This document shows, piece after piece, positions 9,121 through 21,762 of a DNA stretch of 64,000 bases. The notes beneath the pieces are model-generated. The model did not search any database, was not told the origin of the DNA, and was given only the letters and a program-made list of their open reading frames with translations. The stretch is taken from positions 4,644,063-4,708,062 of the forward strand of contig CM055094.1 in NCBI GenBank assembly GCA_029204225.1. Direction: 5' to 3'. Source of the stretch: Diphasiastrum complanatum (lineage: Eukaryota > Streptophyta > Lycopodiopsida > Lycopodiales > Lycopodiaceae). The number at the start of each line of letters is the position of its first letter. Positions within the stretch are counted from its first letter, which is position 1. The position numbers were made by a program, and so were the translations under genes.

Positions 9121-10880
9121 TCAAAAGGTACATTTGCGGAATAATTTCACATATGATGTAAAAGGGCAAGGTAGAAAACTAGTAAGGATGCCATTTGGAA
9201 TTAGCAAGTACATCAAGCATGTCTTATCTAGACTTGGTTTGCAAACATTTTGCTGCCCGTTGGAGCTATCACAAGTCAATGCATGGAGGTCAAATTTGAT
9301 AAGAGAGTGTGTTTCGTAAAGGATATGAATGATTATTATAGGGTGGTAGCCAAAGAAGTAAAGGAAATTCATTCAAAATTTATATTGTAGTACCAAATCA
9401 AAAGGCACTGTCAACTAGATGAAAGTTAAGTGCAGATATGGCATCTGAACTATCAAAGTTTGCAGGTTTGAACAAAACATAACATGAATCTTGGTCTCCC
9501 AAATATCAAGTGAGCATGAAAGCTATATAACTCTTGAGTCATGCAAAAACATCATAGGCAAATGTTTACTAGGGGAAGCTACAGGGCTAAAAAGATTCTC
9601 TATAGGGGTCTCCCGACTTCCTGACATCTGTTGATGATTAGAGAATAAAAGTGGAAGTTTGCAATTTAAGTTCATTGTGGAGAATCAAACTAAGTTCCTA
9701 AAGTCAAACAAAGGGGGGGGGGGGGGGGATGAGTACACCTCTTATGAGTTCATTGAGCTTTGCAAGGCAAACGATATGAAAAGACAATTTTTTGTTGCAC
9801 ATACACCACAGCAAAGTGAGTTTGTTGAATTCAAGAACAGGACAATTGTGGAATGGGCCAGAAGTATATTGAAAGGAAAAGTAGTTAACATGTTTTGGAC
9901 TGAGCCAATGAGCATTGTAGGATATCTCTTGAATCGAGTCCAGCCATGGTACTAAAAGGCAAGACACTTGATAGGCTATAATCGAGCCTAAAATGGAGCA
10001 TTGATAGTGTATTTGCATGGATAGTGTCGTTTCTTGGGATACAATGACGAGGAGAAAGCTTACCTTGGAGAATTAAAAAACCTCTCAAGAGTAGGATGTG
10101 AAGATACACACCCAACGTCAATGAGAAAGAAGAAAAGAGACCATGCTTGCCAATAACCATCAAGCCTAAAATGAGACATTTGAGAGTATTTGAATGCATA
10201 GCGAACACAAAAACCAAAGCATCAAAAACAAGCTTGATTCTAAGGTGGTCAAATGTCTCTTCAAGGGATACAATGATGAGGAGAAAGCTTTAGGCTATAA
10301 AGCTTGGGAGATGAAAAGACTCTTATGAGTAGGGATGTGTGATGAAGATAGCACACCCAAGATCAAAGAGAAAGAAGAAAGGCCACAATTGTCAATTATT
10401 GAAGAGAAATTTCAAGAATAAAAAAGAGTAACACAATCCAACTCAAGAAAAAGAAGAAAATTCAAAGAAAAGAAAAATGGTGCCAATTCCAAGGGATAAT
10501 TGGACAACACTTTTACCAACAAATAAATTGCCAAGGTGGTATTGTGGAAGGCCAAGCAATAAAAGAAACTAAAATAAGTGAGCAAGGGGCAAGGCACTCA
10601 AGTCAACAAGAAAAGAAACTAAAGAATGTGAGATGAGTGCTCTCATGTATACAGTCTTGGATACTTACGACCCCTACACATATGTAGAAGCTGATAAGAG
10701 GTACTCTTGAAGAAAGCAATGCAGAGGAATAGGAATCTACCATGACGATTAATGTCTTTGAATAAAACCCAAAGACTACAACATATGTGTATAATGAAGA
10801 ACAACACTTGGGAATTGGTGGAAATAACCTAAGGCTAAAAGTGCATAGGATTATGGTCGGAGATGACCCCACCTAGACTA
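9121..10880 (+). pseudogene. Ty1/copia relic: protease end, integrase core, RT start
   Basis: The plus strand shows NNFTYDVKGQGRKLVRMPFG (end of the Gag/protease region). Integrase then appears as FIVENQTKFLKS, TSYEFIELCKANDMKRQFF, AHTPQQSEFVEFKNRTIVEW and FWTEPMSIVGYLLNR. After many stops, NNTWELVEI near 10800 marks the start of copia RT. The run of 16 G at 9713-9728 replaces the usual LRTDNGGE codons. All frames are broken. It occupies intron 9, antisense to the host gene. Confidence 0.8.
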
Positions 10881-11440
10881 TGTATATAGAGGTGGATCTT
10901 GATGAGCTTGTCATTCATTTTCTCCTAGAGAATGAAGAGCTCTTCCATTGGTGTCAGGTCATGACGTTAATCTAGGCCTTAGGATGTAGGTAAGTGAAGG
11001 TCGAGGGTAAGGCATGGTGGTATGGGACACCATGGCTTTAGGAGAACCAAGCTTGCTTGATGGTGGTCTATGGTGCACGGGGGAGAGGTGGTATCAACTC
11101 TATGGATGGGCGGTAATGTGGCCTTCGTCACTTGATTGTGTCGTAGCAGCGACTGGATTCGACGATGGGGTTTCTAACACTTGTTGACCCGATTCTCTAA
11201 GTTGCGAGCATACGAGCAAGACAGTCCTCAGAGTATGTGGGTCAATGGTAGTCGAGATGGAAGCCAAAGGAGTGACAATTCGTACCTCAAATCAATGAAG
11301 GCGGATCCAAACTCTTGTTGCATGAGCTGAAACTGCACAATATAGCAAAAGGCTGAGAAGTCTCATCAAAGTGAGAAGCAAAAAGTGCAAATGCAAAGCC
11401 ACGGCCCATGAGAGGAAGAATGCAAAAGTAGCACAAGTCG

Positions 11441-11875
11441 TCGTTAGAAATCGACTTGCTCATACAAGTAACCCAAGACAAGATTCCTATTGTGATGAAA
11501 CAATAGCCAAACACATGAGAGAGAACACAAGTGATGAGAAACTCCAACTATGTCCCATTGAAAATCAGCTAGGGCGGACTACATATGTATAGACTTTGGT
11601 TTATGCCGAAAAGCAAAAGCAAAAACCAAAGCAACCTAAAAGCAATTGCCTAATTAATGTCTCTATATATGATAAAAGCACCAACACCTATCTACAACAA
11701 AACTTGTGCTCCAAAACAAGCAGTAGAATCTCAACCTTGAGACTAGCTAAATTCTAACTTAACTTTACTAAATATAGATAAAGGCCACTAGAATTAGCAT
11801 GCAGGCATGGCCCAATAATCCTGATTAACCTAGATGACAACATTAGGGGTAATAATGTAAACATTAACTCTAACA
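11441..11875 (-). repeat. Diverged copia-type LTR
   Basis: The minus strand begins TGTTAGAGTTAATGTTTAC at 11875, preceded by a G-rich tract, and contains GGCCATGCCTGCATGCTA and TATATATAGAG. The first two blocks match the start of the complete copia LTR at 47358 (TGTTAGAAATTAATGTTTA, GGCCATGCCTGCGTGCTA). The inner end near 11441 is a guess. Confidence 0.5.
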
Positions 11876-13379
11876 CCCCATTGTCAAGAACTATCTGTAG
11901 CACACGTATGCATGTGTGTCCTTTACGATGCCCAAATCAACTTTGATCCAAATGTCTTCATTACTCGATGTAGAACTTCCTTTGTATAATGATGTAGAAT
12001 TCCTTTGAATGTCGATCCTTTTCATATGAACCCGTCTCATATGACTTCTGAATGCCTTACTTTAGTCTTCGTGTCCCTTTAGTGTATATGTGTGACCACC
12101 ATGAGTGCAACACATCACCCGATTCCTTGACTTTCTTTGAATCAAACAACTTTGACCCCCCCTGAATCAAATAATGTAGACATGATAACCTTCGCCTTAA
12201 CCTTGAGAATTTTGCTTGAAGATTGACTCCCTTGGTCTCTTTGAACATCTTTCAAGCTACCACAAATATGTAAAGATCTCTCCAACATCCATAAAGAAAA
12301 AGTGATCCTCTTTGATTATCATAGCACCACGATGACAATCATAAGTAGAAAATAGATCTTCAAATATAACATCAAATCTCATACATCAACACCCACATAA
12401 GAAAACTATACTTCATAAGTAGTTGGCTCCACTTGTGTCGATTCCTTGAATTGAATTCACTTCAATTCTCCTGGTACTCTCATAAGTTAGCACCTGTGAT
12501 GGACTTGATGAACTTAGCTTGAACTACTCCCCCTGGATGTACACTTCATGTTTGCATTCCAACCACTCTCCAACAATGATACAAATAGAATATCATCCAT
12601 GAACCCAATCATAGAAAGATAAAACATATGCAATACTTCCTCACACAAAGTAACTGATACTCCCCCTCAAATACTTCTCACACAAAGTACTTGACACTAC
12701 TTTTCCTTGGAATCTCCTACCTCTACCTTTTACATAGAGTCACTTGCTCCAAACAACTTTTCAACTTAGAAAGCATCTCATCATGACATCTTGTCCGGAC
12801 ACTTTGTCATATGTCCATCTTCCCTGAAGAAACCTGCTTCACTTAAGAAGACTTCACAATGATTTTCTAAGGATGATCAATAAACAACCTGTACCGTCAA
12901 TTCATAGAAATGAACCATGTTGTTTTTCTTGAGGCTAAACAACAACCTGTACTGTTGATTTCTAACAACTAATCAACAACCTTAGCTTCCAAATCTTATT
13001 GGAAACAACACAACAAATGATATCAAATAAGGTCCTCTACTTGAGAACAAAACCTGAATATGATGTTTGAGACTAACAAACTACCAAATGTGAAGCCTTA
13101 TTGGCTATTTATACTAATCAAAACCTACCTCCTTCAATATGAACTGGGGGAAACTATGAAAATTCAAATATTAGGACCCAGATTAGGAACAATGTAAAAT
13201 AGTGTTCTTGGGCTTGTCAAATGTAATAAGAAGTGCATGTCCACTGATAACAAAGTCAAACTACATGCTAATACTAAAAATCATTATAAAGGTAAATGGC
13301 ACCACTAAGTTGATGTATTAGTGATGCCTATAATGGCCATCGTATGGACATGTATGTCCATAAAAATGGAAGTCTCATC
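11876..13379. other. Intron 9 stretch with polypurine-like tracts, no coding match
   Basis: Minus-strand G-rich tracts (AGGGGGAGT near 12527 and TGAGGGGGAGTATC near 12660) look like LTR-element polypurine tracts, and a direct repeat ACTTTGTGTGAG flanks the second. This suggests decayed minus-strand retroelement ends. No protein family is readable. Confidence 0.35.
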
Positions 13380-13645
13380 AACAAGATGAAAGAGGAGCTA
13401 TGCAAAGAATTTGAGATGAAAAAACATTATTTTCTTGGTATTGAGAGCACGCGTGGCAATGAAAATATGTACAAAAATTGACTAAGGGAATTTAATATGC
13501 AAGAACACCACCTTTTGCAACACCAATCCAAAGAAGATTTCTTGTGCCTATCATTATTGGACATGTCTCTGGAGAACCATTTGGAAGCTCCAACATTCAT
13601 AGCTCAGAAACCTTGAGCACTACAAGGCAATTTGCTTATATGGAA
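13380..13645 (+). pseudogene. Ty1/copia RT fragment
   Basis: The plus strand reads MKEELCKEFEMKKHYFLGIE, then STRGNENMYKN, matching the copia RT segment after the YVDD box (L..EFEMKDLG...YFLGIE). It breaks into stops after that. It may belong to the relic at 9121-10880, split by later insertions. Confidence 0.65.
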
Positions 13646-13949
13646 GTTTGACTCAAAGCAATTCAATGGAACTAAAACTATACAAGATCTAATGCTGGAA
13701 ATTTTAATGGACGTGAGGACAAGTGAGGAGCTTCAAGTGTTTGTCACTTTTGTCCCTGATGTAGAAGTTGTGTTTCATAAAAGTTTAAGACTGACGAAAG
13801 CATATCTGTGCACTATCTAAATAACTACATTATTTCAAGTTCATTATATACACTACACTACAGATAATTTATCAAAACGCATAGCATCTCCAATCTACTA
13901 TAGACACATAGCGTGCAAGTGATAAGACATAAAGATTAGATATTATTAC

Positions 13950-14106
13950 TTGTCAAAGCGAGCAAGGGAGCTCGAAAGAAAGTAAGGAAGGAAGATAAAG
14001 GTCTCAGCACTGATTAATATAGGCAAAGGAAGACTGAAGAACAAGATGTAAGTCTTCAGCTCCCCTGGAGGTTGTCTCGGAAACAGGAATATCTCCTTTA
14101 GACCAT
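13950..14106 (-). CDS. ERMP1: ERMP1-like exon 9 (residues 567-619)
   Basis: A 157-nt exon with acceptor TGGTGCAG and donor GACAA|GTAATA. The first two bases complete a tyrosine codon with exon 8. The frame then reads GLKEIFLFPRQPPGELKTYI and continues with a hydrophobic helix (LFFSLPLPILISAETFIF) and SLARFD. The order P.P.ELK...LL.GLP.PILISA.TFI.L and the closing VRFDR-like block match the family. Intron 8, between exons 8 and 9, is short (223 nt). Confidence 0.9.
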
Positions 14107-14329
14107 CTGCACCAATCAATTTAACTCTGTTATTTCATCTATTACACTAGATGAGTCCGCACAAATAAATCTACAAATGCAAGGAACATCAAGCAGATAA
14201 AAATCTCCAAGCAAGAATAATATGATCTAGCATTATTGCATCCAAAATAGAGCTTTCAAAATATAGCTGTTTGTGAAATCTTAGGATGTGAATTTTGTGA
14301 GATCAACCATCTTCAATGTTTCAACTTAC

Positions 14330-14867
14330 ATGTCACTGCAGGTACCACAAGCCAGAAAAGTGCAATATAAGAGGCACCAACACCAAACCATGTTCCCAGT
14401 GCAAGGATGAAAACCCATTGCAGCAAACCTGCCTTGAAGAGCAATTTTTCTACTTCCCAAATTACCAGATTACCAACACTCTCAGTGCTTGTTTGGGAGT
14501 CAACATTTTTCAGCTCTGATGTCTGGGTGTGGTGCAGATACTTGACCAAGATGGAATGGCCAAGCGAATGCCCAAGAAGTGCCCCAAACAAGGAAGGTGC
14601 TCCAAACAAGCCTATGACTAACCATGGCAAGGCAACATATGGAAATTGTGAATTCAACAGAATGGAAAGAATGAAACCTGCCAGAACTGCCATAACAATG
14701 GACAAGATCCAGCTAAGAACAAGAGTAAAGAGAGCTAGTAATAATGGAAGTAAGGCTGGACGCCTAGCTTGAAGAATTGAGCCAATCAAAAGGACTAGAG
14801 ATTGTAGTATGATAGAAGTGTTCAGCTTTTTCGCAAAGTGCTGGTTATAGACTATCATATAGCGACC
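14330..14867 (-). CDS. ERMP1: ERMP1-like exon 8 (residues 388-566), membrane domain
   Basis: The largest exon, 538 nt, with acceptor GATGCAG and donor ACAT|GTAAGT in phase 1. It begins GRYMIVYNQHFAKKLNTS, matching the GRYMVVYS segment that starts the membrane domain in this family. It then holds about four to five hydrophobic helices, including QSLVLLIGSIL, LLLALFTLVLSWILSIVMAV, LPWLVIGLFGAP and WVFILALGTWFGVGASYIAL. A short hydrophilic, serine/threonine-rich loop of about 30 residues separates the helices. The open frame extends a few codons past the donor, so the track boundary 14313 is not the real end. Confidence 0.94.
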
Positions 14868-15531
14868 CTGCATCAAAGACAATGCACAAGTTCAATCAGG
14901 ATAGTATTTATTTTATGTCAACAATTGTTTTCACAAGTCAGTAGCTATGTTCTTTTAATAATTATTGAACTCCACAAGAACATCTTATCCAGAAAAAGGG
15001 TGGCATCGTCACAGGTCCTTTTTGATAATAACAAGAGATACCAATTGGTGACTGTCCGTAGCAGCACTTCATAAAGACGGCAGAGACTTCTCATGTTTAA
15101 TGGTTTATCAATCACCAACCTAGGAAATTCACCCAAATCTCGGTTTACGTAAACGAATATGAACCCAACTCAGTTCAGACACGTGTGAAGATTAACTTCC
15201 AAACTGTAGGCAAACCCAAATATAAATTATGAGATAAATAGCATAAAGAGTACTATGTAGCTGAAGAAGAACACAAATAACATGATCCACCAATTGATGT
15301 AGAACAATAGCAGGCAAGAACACTCATGAATACAAGCTAATGCTTGCTGGAATCTGATGTATGCTATTTAAGAATCTGATGGACATAGATCTAAGCTAGC
15401 CTAAGTCTCTTGGGTGATCAGAGCTTGTAGTTAAAGTTCTTATAATGATAGAACTATGATTGCATATCCAGATCTAAAATGACTAAGAATTGTGTATGAA
15501 ATGATTTTGCTAACAAATAAGTGATCTTCAG
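14868..15531. other. Start of intron 7, nothing assignable
   Basis: About 660 bases between exon 8 and the LINE fragment. Open frames on both strands are short, and none matches a family I know. Confidence 0.4.
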
Positions 15532-16400
15532 TTAATGATAGTTTCTTACAATGGGTTTAATAAACGGGACATCTGAAAATGAAATGATCCTCATCCTCAA
15601 TCTCTCCAAGTGAGCAGATTTGCCATACTCGTGCCTCCTAGGCATGCTATGAAAGCGGCTCGTCTCAATGTGTAACTGATGTGATGAGACCCTGAACTGT
15701 CCCAAAACAAATCTTAATCCATGTGACAAGCCCACATCCAGATATTTAGGGCGAATAGGAAAACCCGTACAGTCGGTCTCCATGAAGATGGATTTGTAGT
15801 AAAGGGGCTTCACTCCAAGCTGCCCATCCCAAACCCTATGTATATAGGATGTATATAAAAACTGTCAGATATGGTCATGTGTGCCCTCCAGAAGTGACGA
15901 TAAAGAAATACCGATGAAGTCCAGTAGCCCTAAGCCGTCCTGCCTAAGAAAACCATGGAGGTGAGATCCCTGGTTGTGGAGTAATCATGATGATGTAAGG
16001 GCTGCATAGGAATGTCTAGACTCTCTATTATCCATCTAAATCAATCTCTAGAGGAAAGAACAATCCAGAAAATAGCCTCAACCTGTAGTCGAGGAACTAC
16101 AAACTCTACTAGATCACTCTCTCATATAGACCCATAAACGCCAAGACTGTGTCTGAATGGAAGCCAAGCTTTTGAAATCTCTGGATAAGTAGGTGTCTCG
16201 GAACAAAGTCAAAGACCTTACGAAATTCCAAAAAATAGCAGCATACCAGCTCTCGTCTAGACCTGGCCTCCTCAATAATAGATCTCAAAGTGAATACATG
16301 ATACGAGGTGGAGTAATGTGATCGAAAATCTACTTGGCCCAAAGCATGTAAACGTCTGATCTCGGCTTTGTCACAGATGATCCATGGAAAACCTTTGGTT
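15532..16400 (-). pseudogene. LINE ORF2 fragment (RT and C-terminal part)
   Basis: The minus strand reads YHVFTLRSIIEEARSRRELV, then FDFVPRHLLIQRF, nearly the same as the LINE at 37282-40725 (IFTLRSIIEEARARRECV, FDYVPRHLLI). Further on, 15532-15813 gives LRFVLGQFRVSSHQLHIETS, the C-terminal zinc-knuckle approach. The parts between are deleted or out of frame. Confidence 0.8.
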
Positions 16401-17840
16401 CTACACTAGATCACGTTTTCCCCTAATATAGTAAGAGGCAATGTCCAAGTTCACTTTGTTCTAGAGACTGTAGCCGCAAGGTGGCAATGCTTCTCTTGGC
16501 ATACACTTTGTCCTCAATGTGGTCAAGATAGTAGGAACACCAAGGGGCATTTACTTTGTTACACCCCATGCTAAATGTAATTTAAGATGCATAAGTGTAA
16601 ATGGTATGAGTTTGTTATGGCCACGACAACATAACAAACTTTTGGTATGCAGCATACTTGAGGGAAGTTGAAGACATAAAGATAATGAAGAACCCAAGAA
16701 TGGTTCACCAAAATCATGGGTCCAAGGGATTTGTGGATGCTATGCTATAAATGAATACATTATATGAGCATTTATACAATGCAAAGGCTTTAGATATTGT
16801 ACTTACAATAAGAAGTGCCTATTTTGCCAAAAATTGCAACAGAAGAATGGCAATCACTCTCACACTAGAAGCTATATAGGAAAAATGCCTTAGAAATTGA
16901 TTATAAATTTCTAAAATCATTCAATATTTGTCAACTTAAAATTCTTTGTGATGATGTAGATATCTATGATATGCTGAAGTGCCTTTGCTATCCTAATAGG
17001 ACTTCCCCCATAAGGCAAAAGCCAATCTAGTGGACTTTCACACCTATCTAAGACCCAATATGCCCCACTACACTTAATTTAGATCATGGGCCATGTGAAC
17101 GCTAGACAATTTTTTGTCTGATCACTCAGGGAGGTCAAGGAAAGGTCAATGAGAATAATAGGAAAAAGTTTGTGTATGTACAATTAATAGTAGATTTAAT
17201 CTCAAGATTGCAACAATGTGATTTAACGTCTGGCAATTATCAATTGCTGGTGGCAATGAACCAAGGTGATGTTAAGGATTATAATATTTACACACAGCAA
17301 GAATAAGGCTTATTTAGAATTTACCTTGAGAAAAGCCCATGTCAATCATTACATGGTATGCACTATGACTAATTTCACCTCTTTTACTTTCTTAAGAATT
17401 CAACTTGGCTCTTAGAATCAATACCACATTCTAGCTCGATATTCTTGTGATTGTCTAGATTGACGTCTTTTGATGTTGAATCTTAGTACCTCTAAAACTT
17501 CTTTGGTAGTATACCCCTATCTTATAATATCTATTGTCATGATGCTAACCCTTTTTAGAATCACAGTTTACATTTATGACACAGACTTATGGCATGAGAT
17601 GAGTAATGAACTTGGCAGTTTAGTCTTTGACAATTGTTTAAAAAAATTAGGCAATATGAAATATGCTTCAACTTTTCCATCAAAAAAAAGAACTGCTAGA
17701 GAAATGGCAAATATTGTAGAGCTACTTTCCCACTTAAGACTACATAATTTTACTTTAAAACATACTCAAATGAGCTCTAAATTTTGAGGAAAATATAGGC
17801 TTAAAAGTATCACTTGTTTTAGGAGTAAGCGCATCTTACG
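16401..17840. other. Intron 7 stretch, nothing recognised
   Basis: A 105-codon open frame at 17470-17787 has no family match and an AT-rich composition like its surroundings. No structural RNA or repeat boundary could be set. Confidence 0.4.
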
Positions 17841-18011
17841 TAATAAGTTGAATGATTGTATAGGTCCTAAATCAAATCAAATGATATCTATCAAGAAACA
17901 TAACAGTAACATAACTTTTACATATGTAATAGGTTGAATGATTGTGTAGTTCCTAAATTAAATCAAATGACACCTATCAAAAACATAAAGAGTGCCATAT
18001 CTTTTAAGATT
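17841..18011. repeat. Two-copy tandem repeat (about 86 bp) next to exon 7
   Basis: 17841-17926 and 17927-18011 share GTAATA(A/G)GTTGAATGATTG, then AGGTCCTAAAT or AGTTCCTAAAT, CAAATGA, CTATCAA and AAACATAA. The second copy ends seven bases before exon 7's last base, so it abuts the donor site of intron 7. Confidence 0.75.
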
Positions 18012-18017
18012 ACTTAC

Positions 18018-18179
18018 CATGAAATCAAAAAATACGCTATCCATCTTGGCACTATCATTGTGGCCCCTCGACTTGACATTTGGAAGCTCAGTTGAATTGG
18101 CAACTTCTTGCAACAAGGCTAATAGGTTATCCCCCGAATGTTGCAATGAACCAGGTCTCACAAGTTCAAGCCTATCATT
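18018..18179 (-). CDS. ERMP1: ERMP1-like exon 7 (residues 334-387)
   Basis: A 162-nt exon with acceptor GACTTTAG and donor ATG|GTAAGT, phase 0 at both ends. It starts NDRLELVRPGSLQHSGDNLL. The NDKLELI.PGSLQH.G.N motif closes the M28 domain. A short polar linker rich in N, S, K and D follows, then FFDFM, which leads into the membrane domain. The acceptor sits in a non-repetitive stretch. The donor abuts a two-copy tandem repeat (17841-18011) just inside intron 7. Confidence 0.94.
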
Positions 18180-18639
18180 CTAAAGTCAAATGAAAACATG
18201 TAATTATATGAGGATATTTACACAGACATAGCAATTGATGTATTCAGACTTCAAATAAAGGTTTAAAGGCAGCTTCTTGATGAAACAACTATCAAAAAGA
18301 TGTGCACAAGCAAATAATATAATTACATAAACTTTGAAAGTACTGCATGGTTTACCTTCAAATATGTTAAACAGTTTAGATCCATCAAGAAAGACTTATG
18401 GAAACGGGTACTTTTTTTCAGACTTTCACTAATACAAAAGCAACATTTCTATTCTCCAAATTAAAAAATCTCAAAAGCAACAAACTAAGAAGTCTTTCTT
18501 GAGCATATGCAAATCGCTCAGGTAGGACCTACATTGTTACGTTGCGATAACCAAAGCTGCACTCAGCTTGGGATAAATCCAGTCTATCATGCACGGACAA
18601 ACCACATAGAGGTGGACCAGCACTTTATACGAGAGTAAT

Positions 18640-18785
18640 TGCATAGTGGAGAGATTGACCTAACTTATTGCGACACCAACAATCAAATTGTTGATATATT
18701 TACGAAACCACTTCGTAAAGATAAGTTTGAGACGTTCAGAACTTTGTTGGGTGTTAGCTTAAATAAAATTGCCATTAAGGGATGG
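18640..18785 (+). pseudogene. Ty1/copia RNase H end, followed by the start of its 3' LTR
   Basis: The plus strand reads GEIDLTYCDTNNQIVDIFTK, then PLRKDKFETFRTLLGV, the standard copia pol C-terminus. A stop and AAGGGATGG precede TGTTGAAGAG at 18786, the likely 3' LTR start. The LTR's far end is unclear. 18786-19589 contains nothing else I can assign. Confidence 0.8.
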
Positions 18786-19589
18786 TGTTGAAGAGTAATG
18801 CTTATTTTACCCCTTTGGCTAAGCACTAATTATGTTGTAAGTTGTATATTACTCATGGGGCATTTTACTAATTAAATACATGGGACCCCCTATTTGCAAC
18901 TTAAGAAAATTAGTGCAAGTGGCCCACTTGGCCAAGTAGCTCACACCTAGAATTTTCATGAGGTGCTTGCCTCACAAGGGACTTGGAGGACCCACACCCT
19001 CCTCTCTCTCACTAGCAATTTATTTTCTCTTCTAACTTTTGGTGTTGTGAGGTGCTTATGCAATTCTTCTTGTATTTGATGTTTTCCATAACTAAGTTTC
19101 TCAAGAGTATTGCAGTTAGGATATTCCATAGCTAGGTCTTGCAATTTATCAACCACTACTTCCAACTATCTTCCTCTTCCTCATTCAGCTCTTCAGCCAC
19201 GTGTTACCAGCACACTTGCCAACATTTCCCCTATATCCATCATTTCTAGTCATCAACTCCAAGCCACCATCTTCCAGCATCTATTGACTTTCTTTGATCT
19301 TTGCAACCTCTACCACAATGTCTATTGTCCACAACTCATTTGTTCAACCATTCAACCTACACTGATGTCATCACTTGAGCAACATCACTTCTTCAAACTC
19401 CTATGTCTTTACTAGCTTTAGGTAATGTTAACCATTCTGGTTACCTTATTCTTCGTTCTTCTCCTATTGTTAGCCCACCCTATGGTGAGGTTTCACCCTA
19501 GATCTCCAAACTTCTCAGATTTGGTCCCATTGTACCAAGTATTAGTCCACTTTGACCCCCAAGTTTTAGTTTTTGACCCCCCAGTTTTA

Positions 19590-19812
19590 GTTGTTGACCG
19601 ATATGATGGTATCAAACACCTACATATAAGTTATTGTGCTTTTAAGAACGTTATCATCAGAAATCAATACCCAATTTTAAGCACTGATGATATGTTATCC
19701 CTGACCTTGCCATTATCTTTTTTTAAATTGATCTTTGTTCTGCATGCCATCAAACTCAAATCCAACCCAGGTAGTTTTGTGCTTAAAATGGCCACTATGA
19801 GTTCACAGTCAA
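19590..19812 (+). pseudogene. Ty3/gypsy RT fragment
   Basis: A degenerate match to KKDGT.R.CIDYRALNK..IKN.YPIP.ID: here DRYDGIKHLHISYCAFKNVI, then IRNQYPILSTDD. It ends near GHYEF, where the gypsy-5 LTR begins. Confidence 0.6.
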
Positions 19813-20375
19813 GTTGTGAACCTCAAGGGAGGGTTTCCTACAATCTTTAGACCCATAGACTCAATGACTTTTGTGAACAACCAAAACTCTCTAAGCTGCT
19901 CAACTCTTGAAGGCCGGTGTGTGGAATGATCCTCCCAACCATAGGTACCCCCCCTCTTGAGACCACTACCTGCTATTCCTGTCAAAAAACAGAGGTACCC
20001 CCCCAGTGGTTGATCAGGCCACCTGGCGTACACACTGCATGCGACCTGTGAATAGTGAGTGACTCACGGGATACCACCCCCATGCCCCATCATTACTGAT
20101 GACGTCAACTGGTCACCCCGACTGCTTGCCGGCTAGCACTAACAGCTAGGGCCCCGACAGTTACGCGACCGCATCTCTGACAACTTGTCAGACGGTCTCA
20201 CCGGATCACGGGATTTCGTGATACATCGGTTCCCACTTGGAAGCGATGCCCTTACCGGTCACTGACTTGGCCTCAAGCCCTCTGAGTGACCGGTCATGCC
20301 GAGGTCATGTCAGAACTAGACTGAGTCGTAACAATCCTTCCCTCTTCTGGCAAGTCATCGGTCCTCGATGACAAA

Positions 20376-20690
20376 TCATGGGTAAGACTTCTGCAAACAC
20401 TGTTGCGTCTCCCAGGTAGCATCAGACAAAGGATGCCCTTTCCAAGCCACTAGATACTCTCGGAGAAGACGATTCCTCAATCGTTGCTCTCTCCGATCTA
20501 GGACTGTATCTGGCCCATAATCTGTAGTGTCTGTCTCCTCCAGAGAAACTAGACCTTCTACAAGATTATCGCCATCGTGCAAACATCGCTTGAGTTTGCT
20601 AACATGAAACAGTGGATGCACCTTGCATCCCACAGGTAGCTGTAGCTTATAAGCCACACCACTAACCTTCTTGATAATCAACCATGGTCC
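20376..20690 (-). pseudogene. gypsy-5 integrase C-terminus and chromodomain
   Basis: Reads FCGPWLIIKKVSGVAYKLQL, then HPLFHVSKLKRC and, at the end, VLDRREQRLRNRLLREYLVA followed by WKGHPLSDATWE. This is the chromodomain pattern (EYLVKWKG....DATWE). Confidence 0.85.
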
Positions 20691-20697
20691 ACAAAAC

Positions 20698-21762
20698 CTA
20701 GGTGCGTAGAACCTTCGACTTCGGAGGAACTAGCAAATATACCCAATCTCCTACCTCAAATTCCCTGTAGGTACGGTTCTCACGAGCATAACTCTCTGCC
20801 CTGGCCATAGCCCTGGACAAGTTATCCCGTGCCATCTCTAGCCTTTGCTGCATCTGAGTCAAAAACTCTGCGGCGCTAGGTACCTTCTGTGGAATGCCTA
20901 TGGTAGCAGGACTCAATGGCCTAAAACCATAATTGAGCTCAAATGGACTCAATCCCGTGGACGCGTGTCTCTTATCATTATACGCAAACTCCAATAGTGG
21001 TAAATGCTTTACCCAGTCTGTTTGCGTACCACTTACATATGCTCTAAGCATATCCTCTAAGATCTGGTTCACTCTCTTTGTCTGGCCATCCGTTTGAGGA
21101 TGCTCAGTGCTACTCATCCGCAACTGTGTTCCCAGCTTGGCGAACACCTCAGTCCAGAAATTTCCCATAAACTTGGGATCCCTGTCAGAGACAATGGACC
21201 TAGGAAGACCATGTAACCTGACTACATTCTGGATAAACAACTCAGCAACTTGCGGAGCTATGACCTTCGTGGTCGTTGCGATGAAGTGAGCCATCTTAGA
21301 GAACCTGTCTACCACTACCATAATGGAATTAAATCCCTTCAGTGTCTTGGGTAGACCAACAATAAAGTCCATAGAGATGCTTTCCCACCTTCCTGTAGGT
21401 ATCTCTAAAGGGTGGAGCAAGCCCGGAGGACTTACTCTCTCGACCTTGTTCACTTGACAAGCCGTGCAACGCTGGACGTACTCCCTGACATCTCGCTGCA
21501 ATCGTGGCTAGAAATAATGTCGTCTGACTAACTCAGTAGTCCTATCAATACCCGGGTGCCCTGCGCGGAGACTATCATGGCATTCATGAAGAATCCTATG
21601 ATGTAGGTCCTTCAAATCTGGCACGACAACTTTTCCATTTCTCAATAACATACCTTCCTTCACGGTGTATGTTAAATATGTCCCAGTGTGTGTCTCTACG
21701 AGTGCGACAGCGTCGACTGACTCTTCCGCATGATCAAAAACCCAGCGCGCCTCAAGCCACAC
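20698..21762 (-). pseudogene. gypsy-5 integrase (near-intact catalytic core)
   Basis: 21762-21508 gives the zinc-binding region (HECHDSLRAGHPGIDRTTEL). A stop follows at about 21507. The frame 21501-20698 then continues with CTACQVNKVERVSPPGLLHP, SMDFIVGLPK (first D), SDRDPKFMGNFW (second D) and HPQTDGQTKRVNQILE (third residue E), so the DDE triad is complete. A frameshift near 20690 separates the chromodomain. Confidence 0.88.

Noticed and set aside
14316-14772. Plus-strand frames opposite exon 8
   Set aside because: They are shadows of the minus-strand exon, which matches the family and has splice sites.
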